A DNA stretch of 64,000 nucleotides from the NCBI RefSeq assembly GCF_013373865.1, contig NC_050471.1:15008983-15072982 (forward strand), given 5' to 3'. Both the position numbers and the translations under genes were made by a program. The notes beneath the pieces were generated by a model. It saw only the letters and a list, made by a program, of their open reading frames with translations. It ran no database searches and was not told the origin of the DNA. The stretch is from Monomorium pharaonis (taxonomy: Eukaryota; Arthropoda; Insecta; Hymenoptera; Formicidae). Below, in pieces: positions 31,871-42,366 of the stretch (its first letter is position 1; each line of letters starts with the position of its first letter).

Positions 31871-32967
31871 CCCAGAGAACATTATGACGTCTTAAAGACG
31901 TCTAAAAGACGTCTTATATTTCTATAAGACGTCTTATAAAACTATCAGAAAGACGTCTTTTAGACGTCTTTAAGACGTCTTATGACCCGATTTAAGACGT
32001 TTTTAAGACGTCTAAAAGACGTCTAATTTTTTTTATTTATGACGTTTTTGAGACGTCTTATATAATAAATTATTTTAGACATCCCTGGCGAAAAAATTTC
32101 TACAAAATTCTAAAAAACTACAAAAATTTACAAAAGTGTTCCAATTCTGGCATTTTTTTGTAGTTTTTACAGAAAAATGCTAAATTTGAAACACACTTTT
32201 GTAAATTTTTGTAGTTTTTTAGAATTTTGTAGAAAATTTTTCCACCAAGGATTCCAAAAGCTAGGTTTATTATTTTTTATTTTTTATTATTTTAAACAAA
32301 ATACTTTATATTTATATTTCATTATTTTTATTTTATTATTAAGATAAGTTTTTTTATAAATAAAAAATTTTATATTATATATTTCAATTTTATTTCATGT
32401 TTTCGTGATTGGAAATTACAGAATTTTACAGAGATACTGGATTCAGTCACATATTTTACAGCAACTTAAGCGCAACACTATTATCGTCCGATTTATTAAT
32501 TGTCAAAAACTGTTGTCAGAAATGTTGCCAGAAAGGTTAATTATTTCCAATAACAGCCTACACACGCGATACGTACGAGAGTTAAAAAGTTGTGTTGTAT
32601 TAACGTATCCACACTCGGCTGCGTTACACAGCAAATCGGGACAAAACGTCCCAACACACACGCGATACGTGCAAGAGTTCAAAAATTGATACGGGATAAG
32701 CACGTCGATCGACTTGATCGCATCACACGGCAGATTTGGTTATGTGCGTCATTCGACGTCTTAAAAACGTCTTTCTCAGACGTCGTAAAGACGTCTAAAT
32801 GGCGTCTCAAAGAATATGTCTTAAAAAGACGTATTTTAGACGTCTTAAGAGAGACGTCTAAAATAAGACGATTTTAAGACGTCATAAAGACGTCTTTTAA
32901 TAAAGTCTCAAAGACGTCTCTTTTAAGACGTCTTAAAGATGTCTTTTAGACATGCGTGTTGTCTGGG
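31871..32967. mobile_element. GACGTC-repeat element with TA target
   Basis: Ends CCCAGA and TCTGGG are flanked by TA. The two subterminal arms (31885-32060 and 32756-32950) contain about 19 copies of GACGTC, usually as AAGACGTCTT. The centre holds a nested hairpin (32083-32249) and a repeated pair with CACACGCGATACGT (near 32571 and 32660). No supported gene is present. Confidence 0.65.
32083..32249. repeat. nested hairpin MITE, arms about 60 bp
   Basis: CCTGGCGAAAAAATTTCTAC, CTAAAAAACTACAAAAATTT and ACAAAAGTGTT on the left pair with the complement on the right, ending GTAGAAAATTTTTCCACCAAGG. It is probably a small element inside the GACGTC element. Confidence 0.7.
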
Positions 32968-33326
32968 TAGTTTTATTAACAAAGTTTTTAAATAATTGTT
33001 TTTGATAATATTAATTTTTATTCTTTGCCATACTAACAACGTATATAATTGCTGGTACCTAGGCGGTAAGAGACCTTATCCTTGTTGCAATCTTATTAAC
33101 ATAACCGATTATGCAGCATATCATCCATTTCATAACACAGATATCAAAACAAAAGTTGCTTGTTTGCTAGACTATTATACCTATATGTTTTTGGGGTCGT
33201 TGAATCCGAATTGGGTTCGTTGTCCGTTTTATTCTATCACGTTATGGTTTCATGACGTCTCTAACCTCAAAAAAATATCTCAAAATCACTAAAATGGCTC
33301 TTTTTAGGTTGAGAAATAAATCATAA

Positions 33327-33901
33327 TGTTGTAAGCCGATTACAACCATATCTATCATAATTGCGACACGCATCTTTCGAAAGACGTTGCAAGAAGCGCC
33401 TCTTTCGAAAGACGCACAAGAATCCGCCGCGCTCACGGAAGTCCCAAGTAACTTCCGTGAGATTACAACAGCGCGCTCGGAAGCGTCCGCATTGCCCTAG
33501 AAATAGGCTCTACGCTGCAAAATCAAACCGCAAGGCTACCGCGTTCCGATGTCGAAACGCTTAGCCTCGCGGCAGCTACCGACGCCCGGTCACTGGTCCC
33601 CGAAATTGCGCCAGATATCATAATATATAAACGCGACCACGCCGTGACCGAGCAGAGAATATCATAACGTCCGAGCAACGTCGCGTACCGTAAACCTTAT
33701 CGCGAGTGTTACGTGACATCAACACAGCTGATTGTAAGCGCATGAGAAAGAAATAAAGACAACGAAAAAACAAGTAAGAAGAGTTTCCTTTCTCTCATAC
33801 ACTAAGCCGAACCTTCACCTTTTGGGTCCTAACCCTTAAGGCAGAACGAATCCCAACTACCGACGGGAAAGAATTCCCAAAACGAGCAAACGCTCACAAC
33901 A
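33327..33901 (+). repeat. solo LTR, 575 bp
   Basis: Begins TGTTGTAAGCCG and ends CGCTCACAACA, flanked by ATAA at 33323-33326 and 33902-33905. It matches 7378-7769 over its first two-thirds and contains an AATAAAG signal near 33752. There is no internal retroelement sequence, so it is a recombination product. On both sides lie diverged copies of a segment of about 100 bp starting CTATATGTTTTTGG (33181 and 33917). Confidence 0.85.
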
Positions 33902-34021
33902 ATAACCACCAAATCTATATGTTTTTGGAGTCGCTGAATGTGAATCTGTTGTCTGCTAAACGCTTTCACGTCACCACATCACTCATAACCTCAAAAAATA
34001 ATTTAAAATTTTTTTACGTTT

Positions 34022-34689
34022 GACTCCCTTTCAACTCCAAGAAAAAAAATGAAATATTCAGAACATAAGTGGCAAATCTGGGAAGATTGTAAAATTTTGA
34101 ACATAATATTTGGTCAACAACCAGGCTTTACAAATTTTCCTTGCTTCTTATGTTTATGGCATAGTCAAGATTGTGACAATCACTATAAACCTAAAATATG
34201 GCCAAACAGAATTTTGTTTGAATCAAATTCAAAGAACGTCATTGCTAAACCTTTGACTCTGATCCAAAAAAGCTCCCATCATTTTATATAAAACTTATAG
34301 TCAAGACTGTGACAATCACTGAGCTAGTTTACACGCAAGCCTTGTTCGTGCGACCTGACTTATGCCCTGACCTAAAGTAGGTCTGGCGCGAATTGTTTAC
34401 ACCTGGCGAGACATACAATTTACTTGGGTCGAATATAGGTCGCGTCGGTAAAATTTAGTGCTCGCATGGCTGCCATCTGTTGGAAGCTTAAGAAGCAGGG
34501 ATTATGTAAAATAACTGATATGATTTATTAAAAATTAAAAATAAAAAATAAATTCCAAAAACTCATTTAAGATATAAAATAGAAATAGGATAGATTTTGA
34601 AAACTTATCTATCTATGTATATAAATAAAAATGTAAATGTTGGTTTGTTCCTTACCTAAGATCTCCTAAAGTTATTATCTGATTGCTTT
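34022..34689. other. stretch without recognisable genes
   Basis: The frame 34049-34291 reads KIWPNRILFESNSKNVIAK and similar. It could be a decayed fragment of a protein gene, but I recognise no family. The remainder is AT-rich. Confidence 0.35.
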
Positions 34690-35070
34690 GAAATTTTGAC
34701 ACAATGTTGCATTCAAAAATAGGAGTGTTCTTATGGGGTCTGATTTTGAATATCCCGGTGTTTCAAAAATGATGGTCAAAATTTAAGTGTAAAAAATAGT
34801 TTTTCACTAATATTTTTGAAATTTTGACACAACGTGGGAGTGTTTTTATGCTTTATGGGGTTTAATTTTGGATATACCGGGTGTTTCAAAAATGATGGCC
34901 ATAATTTTAGTGTAAAAAATAGTTCTTCACTGATATTTTTGAAATTTTGACACAACGTGGGAATGTCCTCATGGGATCTGATTTTGGATATACCGGGTGT
35001 TTAAAAAATGATGGCCATAATTTAAGTGTTAAAAACAGTTCACTGATATTTTTGAAATTTTGACACAATG
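34690..35070 (+). repeat. tandem repeat, unit 113-128 bp, just over three copies
   Basis: GAAATTTTGACACAA recurs at 34690, 34818, 34941 and 35054. Each unit also carries ATATACCGGGTGTTTCAAAA and ATGATGGCCATAATTT. The CCGGGTGTTTCAAAAATG step is known from subterminal DNA of some Tc1/mariner-type elements, but no autonomous part is present. Confidence 0.85.
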
Positions 35071-35094
35071 TTGTATTGAATTTAGTTAAAAGTA

Positions 35095-36360
35095 GAGGAG
35101 AATGGGAAGTTGTAAGACATGGGGGAGTTGTGAGACACGTTAATCTCTGCCATACTGAGAAAGTTAGAAATGTTTCAAGAAATGTTAAATGTTTATCTTG
35201 ACATAACATCACTTTTCCGTTAGTATTCGTCGCGTCAACATGCATTCTAAGCGTCTTTGTATATTGTGATATAAAAAACATTGTTGAAAGTTTTTTCGAC
35301 CATTTGTGTTTGTGGTAATTCAACTCAAGTTTAGAAGCTAATTGCAAGGTAAGTACGTGCAAAATTATCATTGGGCGATTGCCTTTTCATACACATAAGG
35401 AATTTTGGATGAACATTCGGTGTGTCGATGGCGATGTAGTCAGTTTGAAAATGTCCAAAATGGGGAGTTGTGAGACACAAGAAGTGGGGAGTTGTGAGAC
35501 ACACAGTTTTTGACATTTCTGAACTTGAGTTTACATCTTTTATGCGTATTTCGAATTATTCATACATAATTTGAATGTTTAATCCAAATTCATTGTGAGT
35601 TCAGCCATTTTTATGATTTTCCAAATGAGGCCGCAAACCAATGGAAACTACCATTTTGACTTCACGTGAAAATGTGGCCAGCTTACACAAGAAAACTGAG
35701 GACAAGCGGGCAAAGGAGGCAAGAAAAAACGAGAAGCAGAAGAAGAAAACAGATGTGGCACCACCGAAAAAGCGCAGTCATCGTGCACTTTCCATGCCAG
35801 CGAAGGCAATGTCAAGTTCATCTGATAAAAAGGAAGACTTCTGCATTATCTGCAAAGGTGCAATGCCAAAGAAATTAAACCGAAACAACAATACATTGCA
35901 ATGTATGTGATCGGGCTGTGCACTTGAAATGTGCCTGTATAACAATTGGTTATTATACCTGTGTTCACCGCAAATCGGACTAAGCAGATTATTTGGGCTA
36001 ACCGGATTAAGTTAACTCTAAGCCAGCTTTGTTTTTTTTTTTTAACATTTTCTTTTTCCAAATTGTCTCAATTTTCATTTTTCAAAGCTTAAATAAAGAT
36101 TAATCATAAAAATATGCCATTTTCTCCCATTTTTTGTCATGTCTCACAACTCCCCATCATTTATGAAAATTCTAAAATCACAACTTTTTTGCGAACCATA
36201 TAAATTTTTACAGTCGCTATGAATTTCAACAAACTGCTATAGCCAATGGTTGTATTTTTAAGTCTACTACATATCCTAATTTCAAAATTTGCAAACTATC
36301 GATTTTTATGGTAGTTGTGCCTTAAAAACAAAACCCGTCTCATAATTCCCCACTTTCCCC
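35095..36360 (+). mobile_element. pogo-like (Tc1/mariner group) element, internally deleted
   Basis: TA lies at both edges (35093-35094 and 36361-36362). The left end, GAGGAGAATGGGAAGTTGTA, pairs with the right end (ATAATTCCCCACTTTCCCC). The motif GGGGAGTTGTGAGACA recurs at 35128, 35460 and 35485 in one orientation and near 36140 in the other, a subterminal array. The only coding remnant is the C-terminal end of a transposase. Confidence 0.75.
35641..35983 (+). pseudogene. pogo-like transposase C-terminus with PHD-like tail
   Basis: A basic linker (RKNEKQKKKTDVAPPKKRSH) is followed by EDFCIICKGAMPKKLNRNN. After a frame change near 35905 comes CDRAVHLKCACITIGYYTC. Together these give the Cys/His spacing of a C-terminal zinc finger seen in some insect pogo-like transposases. 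The HTH and DDE regions are absent. Confidence 0.65.
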
Positions 36361-36362
36361 TA

Positions 36363-37130
36363 TGTAAATAAATGAATTTTAGATTTATTACTGGTCTTTT
36401 CATAAATGCAGGCCTTCAATTTAAGAATGTTTCTTTTAGCCTGTATATAGAAATTTACAGGATGTCAGACTTTAAAAAACTTTCTAATTTAAAACAAATT
36501 AATAATAACGAAAAAAAAAACAAAATATTAATTCATAAAATTAATTAATAATAAATTAAATACATACACTCTAATTCAAAATGCTTAATTTTGAAAAATA
36601 AGTATTTTTAAAACAATTCGGTTTTTTAATTGAAAATTATTTCAAAATTTTAATGAAATAAGTTTTATAGTACATTATAATAAAAATACATTAGAATAAA
36701 AAAATCAAATTAATTGAATACAGTGCCAAAGGCAATAAATAAATGAAGTTAGAAGTACATGAATAAATGAATATTAGATTTATTAAAAATAGGTGATTAC
36801 TCCCCTCTTGTCGAAAGAAGAAGCAAGAAGTTCACTAGACGCAAGAAGAAAAAGCACGGGCAAAGTAATGGAATTGAGCATAATAAACGAGTTGTCGAAA
36901 AACTAGTTAGATAAGAGAACTGGAATTGGATAAATAATAAAGTAGCTTGGTTAGAAGTTTTTTCCATTTCTACAGTGTGCGCACGTGAAAAAATAAATAT
37001 GGAATGTGTGTTTATTCAAAAATAAAAAAAAAGAGCAACGGTAAAGCAAGGCTCCTGGAAGTTAAACAACAAAAGCAAAAAAAATTTTATTTTAAACTAG
37101 CTATGCTCTGCGCGTTGCTGTGGTTCTCTA
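36363..37130. other. AT-rich stretch without genes
   Basis: No supported feature. Near 37096, ACTAGCTATGCTCTGCGCG-type sequence looks like part of a repeat, but I cannot name it. Confidence 0.4.
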
Positions 37131-37215
37131 TTCTTATGCTACGTTTTTTTTAAACATAGCATAAGAAACGGTAACGGTAACGACGTTACAAATAACGCGT
37201 TATTTCCCAACCCTA
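37131..37215 (-). repeat. hAT-type terminus facing a second one
   Basis: It reads GTAACGGTAACGACGTTAC and ends ATTTCCCAACCCT, the reverse complement of the terminus at 37248. Only 32 bases of TA-rich DNA separate their outer ends. Confidence 0.7.
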
Positions 37216-37247
37216 TGTGTATATATATGTATATAATATATATATAA

Positions 37248-37818
37248 CAGGGTTGGGAAGTAACGCGTTATTTGTAACGTCGTTATCGTTACCGTTACTT
37301 TTTTCAGTAACGATTTGGTAACGCCGTTACTTTTATCGTTATTTTTAAACATATAGCCGGTACATAAACGTGGAAATACTTGCCGTCTGATAGAAAGTAA
37401 GAAGACGAGAAAACAGGAGAATTCTAGTGGTGGGGGTGAGTCAAAATATGGCACGCGCTGTTCGCAGTATGGTCGCTGGTCAATTCATGAACTACGAACT
37501 TTAAGGTTATATTGGTCGACAAATTCCGTCTTCACCTGCGAAATTTCGTCGTGTAATATATAAACAGTGTATAATGAATCTGTTCAAGACGAGTTACATC
37601 GATTTTTAATTTCAAAAAATACTAAAATTGAAATGCTAAATGGTTTTCTTCATATTAAAAAATTGTTTATTAAATACAACACTGCACTATCCAGTAGTGC
37701 ATCCGTTGAACGATTGTTCAGCGTCAGTGGTTTGGTCTTAACTTTACAAAGAAATCGTTTACATAATGAGACTTTAGAATATCAACTTCTGTTAAAAATA
37801 AACAAAGCATATTTTTAA
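37248..37818 (+). mobile_element. hAT-type element fragment
   Basis: Starts CAGGGTTGGGAAGTAACGCG, followed by alternating GTTAC/GTAAC steps typical of this group of hAT ends, and then contains the end of a hAT transposase. No right terminus was found downstream, so the copy is incomplete. Confidence 0.7.
37567..37818 (+). pseudogene. hAT transposase C-terminal dimerisation domain
   Basis: The frame ends in ALSSSASVERLFSVSG...NRLHNETLEYQLLLK, the hATC signature (A-S-S-x-x-E-R-x-F-S then R-x-R-L). In hAT transposases this region completes the catalytic fold and drives multimer formation. The frame has no ATG and the upstream catalytic part is missing. Confidence 0.8.
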
Positions 37819-37913
37819 ACTCTATTATATAATACATGTGATCTATATTTTAACATATTATAGATTTATATATAAAAATATAATTACTTAAAAAATAAGT
37901 ATACCCAGATAGC

Positions 37914-38160
37914 ACAGAGAATCGAAAAATAATTCTTTTTTATGTCACCAATTTTAAATTCTTTTTTAGATAAAAACAGAATTCTTCTTAGAAAAAGAAT
38001 TTTTTGCATCTAAAAAAAGAATTCATCTTAGAAAAAGATTTCTTTTTGCATCTAAAGAAGTTTTACAGTATAAATACCTTTATTTAACTATGCTATTTAT
38101 TAAAAAAAAAATTTTTTATAAATTTTTTTTTCCAAAAAATGAATAGCGTAGTTAACTGGA
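37914..38160. repeat. GAATTC-rich repeat starting with CCCAGATAGCA
   Basis: CCCAGATAGCACAGAG follows TA, as at 31871. Then come repeats of AGAATTC(T/A)TCTTAGAAAAAG and an imperfect palindrome near 38050-38160 (GTATAAATACC...GGTATTTATG). The right edge is not clear. Confidence 0.4.
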
Positions 38161-38165
38161 GGTAT

Positions 38166-38864
38166 TTATGCTGCAAAACTTTTGTATGAAACATTTTTTG
38201 ATATGTCAAATTTTTTAATCGCAGATGCAACAGTTCCTTTACCAGACTGAACGAAATGTAAGGCGTCGTCTAACTTTTCCTTCGTATATGGTGCGCGATT
38301 GCTTTTTCGAATATAGTTCCGTACCATTTTTTTAACAAAACTGAACAAACAATCAGTTTTTAATGAGTAAAGAGATTAAAAATAATGAAAAATTCCCAAA
38401 ACCAAAACAAAAAAATAAAAAAAGCTTCACGGAAATAAAAATAAACAATAAATTTACGTCGCACTTGCCCTATAGTTTGAGTCGCACTTGCCCCGGATGG
38501 GAGTTTAAAGAATCAACAATAAACAAGTCGACAAATTAACCGTAGTCAAAGAAACGCAAATAGGATTGTTAATTACGGATATAATGCTAACTATAAAAAG
38601 TACTTACAAGTTTTATTCTTTCCACGTTAACTGATGGCAACAGAACTTTCACAACTTGACATCACAGTTTTTCTTTAGTGCTGACTATTTACCATTGTGC
38701 TGAGGTCACTGATTGACAATAGCGAGCGCTTTAGCGGTGAAAATTTGCACAATTTTATCTATTCAACATACGACTACGGCGCACTCTATATAATTTTCCC
38801 TGTAACATTACACAAGCCGATGGCGCACTTACCCCGAAGCCGCACTTACCCCAATTCACCTTAA
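38166..38864 (-). mobile_element. pogo-like element 5' fragment with HTH domain
   Basis: From the ATG at 38327 the minus strand reads MVRNYIRKSNRAPYTKEKLD then ALHFVQSGKGTVASAIKKFD, the psq-type helix-turn-helix at the start of pogo-like transposases. The DDE domain is missing. The outer end (right side) holds repeats of CGCACTTACCCC/CGCACTTGCCC at 38460, 38483, 38824 and 38842, and finishes CCCCAATTCACC at about 38864. These are probably terminal repeats that bind the transposase. Confidence 0.65.
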
Positions 38865-39110
38865 ATATATATATAATATATATTACAGCTAAATCCAATC
38901 GAAATTGACCAGCAATAAAAACTTATTTAAAATACTTATTTAGAATTAAATAATTTCTTTCTTTTTTTAATTTAAAGTAGAAAATAAGAAATAGATCATA
39001 TAAAAAGTTATTTAAAATAAAAAATAAATAGCTACTTTATTTTATTTTATTTTAAATAATGTTATTTAAATACAACCGACCCCTGCTAGGAAATATATAT
39101 TACCCTGCTT

Positions 39111-39446
39111 ATGCAACCGTCAGCAGTATCCGGCGCTGCGCCGATCCGCAGCCTCGCTGTCTCCATCGCGAGGATGGAAAACACAATGCCGACGACCCGA
39201 GAAGCCGAAGCGAACAACGAGATAACCGGCAGAGTCGATCCGCCGAGGACAGCACCGAGGAGCGTCCAGAGGCCGATCAGCCGACCACCAACGCCGACGG
39301 AAACCCCAGCTCCAACGCCGACGCAGACGACGGACTCGAGCGTAAGGATTACGGTCTACGAGCCGCCGCCGATCGCCGACGACCACGGAGAAGACGACGA
39401 GATGCCACAGGCATCACAAAGCGTAGCACACGTCGAAGAAGTGTAG
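39111..39446 (+). CDS. Pro/Thr-rich frame before an LTR-like region, uncertain
   Basis: A 111-residue ATG frame is rich in Pro and Thr (TPTETPAPTPTQTTD) and ends in an acidic tail (HVEEV). Two other frames across the same GC-rich segment are also open, so composition alone may explain it. It ends 25 bases before TGTGACGCGACC, a possible LTR start, and could be the end of a retroelement gag or pol. I do not recognise a domain. Confidence 0.2.
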   Translation: MQPSAVSGAAPIRSLAVSIARMENTMPTTREAEANNEITGRVDPPRTAPRSVQRPISRPPTPTETPAPTPTQTTDSSVRITVYEPPPIADDHGEDDEMPQASQSVAHVEEV

Positions 39447-39470
39447 TCAAAGACTTTAAGTTAACGCGAA

Positions 39471-40370
39471 TGTGACGCGACCGGCAGGACCGCGATCCGC
39501 GCGTGTATTATTATTTTATATTATTCCCGTGTGTTCATTATATACATTATTTTGTTGTAAAGCCGCGTAAACAGCGTGCGTCGTTTATTTTAAGGTGAGA
39601 GTGCGACTGTGTGTGTGAATGTCGCGAAAACCGCATTTAGTCATAAGAAAATGTATTCTATTATATTAAAAAGCATTACTCTATAAATTACGTTTTGTTA
39701 GCGCCAAGCGCATTAAAGTATCTATATCCGACGCGAATGAACGCGTAAAACTGTCAGGATTAAATAAAGTTTATTTTTTTTGTAATAATATATTATAAAC
39801 GCATATGACTCATCCTACCCGCTAATAATACGTCGACAGGTGCGAGGGACCGATAAACACCCGAGGAGTCACCACCCGACGCGATCCGCCGAGCGAAAGC
39901 GGCTACCTGAGCGGCAAGCTCACCCTCGTCAAATTTGACAGGTGGGGTTAGGATCCCCAGTGTCGCGAGTCGCGAGCGTGATGAATAATCAGCCACGGTA
40001 CCAGCGGAGGGAGAGCCAGCACATTATTTTGCATTTGCCACAAGGCATTACCTTTTATTTACGTATCCAATGAGGGGATACAATTTATTATATTTTAATT
40101 TCAGTAATTATAGAAAACCACGCGCCGGGCTACGCGACCATTCTATACGAGATATACGATGCGACGATCGACGAACCCGCGCTATAAGAAACGCATAATA
40201 TTATTAATTTATTTATTTTGTTATCTTGCGTAGTGCATAAACATTAACATATATATATGTCGTTAGAACCAATCAGGTCACGACATCTCAGCGATTCCGG
40301 TAGAATCCTTATTTAATTCTTTTAATCCAATATTACAAAAGCGTATAAACGCATATTTATACACTCAGTC
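39471..40370. other. LTR-like region of unclear limits
   Basis: Begins TGTGACGCGACCGG, contains AATAAAG near 39763 and patches of GC-rich sequence (39830-40020, 40110-40190) in AT-rich DNA. This is consistent with LTR or retroelement leftovers. No end or target duplication could be fixed. The minus frame 39996-39793 is open but unsupported. Confidence 0.3.
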
Positions 40371-40532
40371 GAAAAAAAAGCGGTACACCTAAAATTTGTC
40401 AAAAAATCACTAAACTTCTAATGACGATAACTCCGCGAGTATTAAAGATAGAAAGGTTTCTAAAAAAAGAAATTAAAGCTTCAAATGTCTACATTAAGAA
40501 TCGATTTAGTAAAATTTTGCGTAATAATTTTT

Positions 40533-40947
40533 TTTTAAATGCTGTATGACAAAGCGAGAGCATGCGAAATTGAAAAATATTGGTCCGAGTTTGCGACGAT
40601 CCATGGCGTGAGGCAAGTATCGCTACTTGATGGGATAAAAAGCATGCGATAGTACAGAGTTTCCCCTTCAAAATGCTTTTTTACTCGTCTCGATACGATG
40701 ATTTTTCGCTGAGATATGCGCATTTAAAGTAAAAAACTGCTTTTTTATTCAAATGAGCATATCTCAGCGAAAAATCATCGTATCGAAACGAGTAAAAAAG
40801 CATTTTGAAGGGGAGACTCTGTACTATCGCATGCTTTTTATCCCATTAAGTCGCGACACTTGCCTCTTGCCATGGATCGTCGCAAACTCGGATCAATATT
40901 TTTCAATTTCGCGTGTTTTCGCTTTGTCATACGCCATTTTGAAAAAA
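40533..40947. repeat. large palindrome, arms about 195 bp
   Basis: The arms 40533-40729 and 40751-40947 are inverted copies with a 21-base spacer. Pairing includes GCATATCTCAGCGAAAAATC, AAAAAGCATTTTGAAGGGGA and TACTATCGCATGC. Each arm gives the same 30-residue open reading in outward directions (ISQRKIIVS...KHFEGETLYYRM), which is a mirror effect unless shown otherwise. It is probably a foldback DNA element. Confidence 0.85.
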
Positions 40948-41084
40948 CGTATCACACATAACTGATATAAAATTTATTTAAGTAGCAATTTGAATCTTGA
41001 AAATGCTTCTTCGAAAACCTAGCTAGCTGTATTAGATGCTGAGATATTCAATTTTGAATTTTTAACAATGCCCAATTTTAATGG

Positions 41085-41673
41085 GACCGTCCCAGATGCG
41101 CGCAGTAATAAACGGACACAGCAGGCTGAGTGAAACGGACACAGTAACAAACGGACAGACCAAACGGACACAGTAATAAACGGACACAGTAACAAACGGA
41201 CACAGTAACAAACGGACACAGACCAAATGCGCACGGACCAAATGCACACGGACCAAATGCGCACACTGCACATGCGCACACTGCACGTGCGCACGGACCA
41301 AATGCAATCCATGTACATTGCAAGCAGACTAAAGTCCACATAGGTTATCGACTTGGACGGGGTGGGTGCGGGAGAGGGGCCGAAGGCCCCCCTTGCACCC
41401 CCCCCCCGGTGTGTGTGTATGTGTGTGTGTGTGTGTGTATACGTGCAAAGCATTCACTGCATTACATGGGTGTGCGACTTTCCGTGTATGCATTTGGTCC
41501 GTGCGCATGTGCAGTTTGCGCATTTGGTCTGTGTCCGTTTGTTACTGTGTCCGTTTCGCACTGTGTCCGTTTATTACTGTGTCCGTTTGGTCTGTGTCCG
41601 TTTGTACTATGTCCGTTTCACTCAGCCTGCTGTGTCCGTTTATTACTGTGTGCATCTGGGACGCTCCCGGAAA
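41085..41673. repeat. palindrome built of CGGACACAGTAAYAAA repeats
   Basis: Left arm 41085-41310 and right arm 41455-41673 are inverted copies. Ends read CGTCCCAGATGC and GCATCTGGGACG. Each arm is a mosaic of 16-base units (AACGGACACAGTAAYA) and GGACCAAATGCGCAC units. The centre has a C-run and a (GT)n tract at 41410-41440. The many overlapping frames here are repeat artefacts. Confidence 0.85.
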
Positions 41674-42180
41674 TTCGCGAGCGCGTAAAACATCGCAATA
41701 TCTCGGGCACGTAGCAACAAGGGCGTGACCCGGAAACGAAGCATCGCCGTACGCGAATACAACGCGCCTGCCGATCGTGCGAGGCCTGTGTACGTGTGAT
41801 TGTGATAAATAAAAGCAGAGCATTGTGAAAATATAACTGTGTTGTGATTATTTCTACAACGCCATCCCGGGCGAATCCATTATTCATAGGAGGGTCAGAT
41901 TGCGTCATCCCGCCACGAGCGACGACGAGGGCTTTCCCCTGAGGCGAGCGAAGCTAGGAAAGTACCAGCAGCGAGCCAGGATAACGGGCGACTGGATATT
42001 TGAGTAAACAACGCAGATTTGCATTCCGGCCGATCTACGCAACAAGGCGAGGCCACAACCCTGGCGATAGGGGTAAAACATCGACCTGACGACCGTTATC
42101 ACACCAATAAAGTAAGGAAATCTCAAATATTCCAAGCTTACGATTATTTACGCGTCGAGTTCGGTTACACTTAAACGGTG
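41674..42180. other. GC-richer, LTR-like stretch
   Basis: It contains AATAAAAG near 41809, GAGGCGAGCGAAGC, and another AATAAAGTAAGG near 42106. The pattern suggests R/U5 regions of one or more LTRs. No ends could be fixed and no frame is supported. Confidence 0.3.
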
Positions 42181-42366
42181 AAAGCAGGTGGAAGAAAACT
42201 TAAATTATTCTGGAAACAAAAACCTGTAGTAGATAGAAGTTCTAGACCTTCAATTTGCTTTCAATTACAGGTTTTTGTCTGTGCAGGTACAATATTAGCA
42301 ATATTTCATGAAACAATCAGACAATAATGTATGTTAATCATTGATATTTACATTTTACTTTTACAG

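Noticed and set aside
32996..33292. 98-residue hydrophobic frame, looks like a membrane protein
   Set aside because: Its start is a copy of the satellite-like repeat at 55266-56330 read through. The Ile/Leu-rich start comes from AT-rich DNA.
39793..39996. 67-residue minus frame beginning MADYSSRSRLATLG
   Set aside because: It is open and plausible in composition, but there is no family match and it sits in a probable LTR region.
41019..41823. about nine overlapping frames of 80-144 residues
   Set aside because: Repeats with a unit length not divisible by three keep frames open on both strands. The Val/Cys-rich residues come from the 16-base unit.
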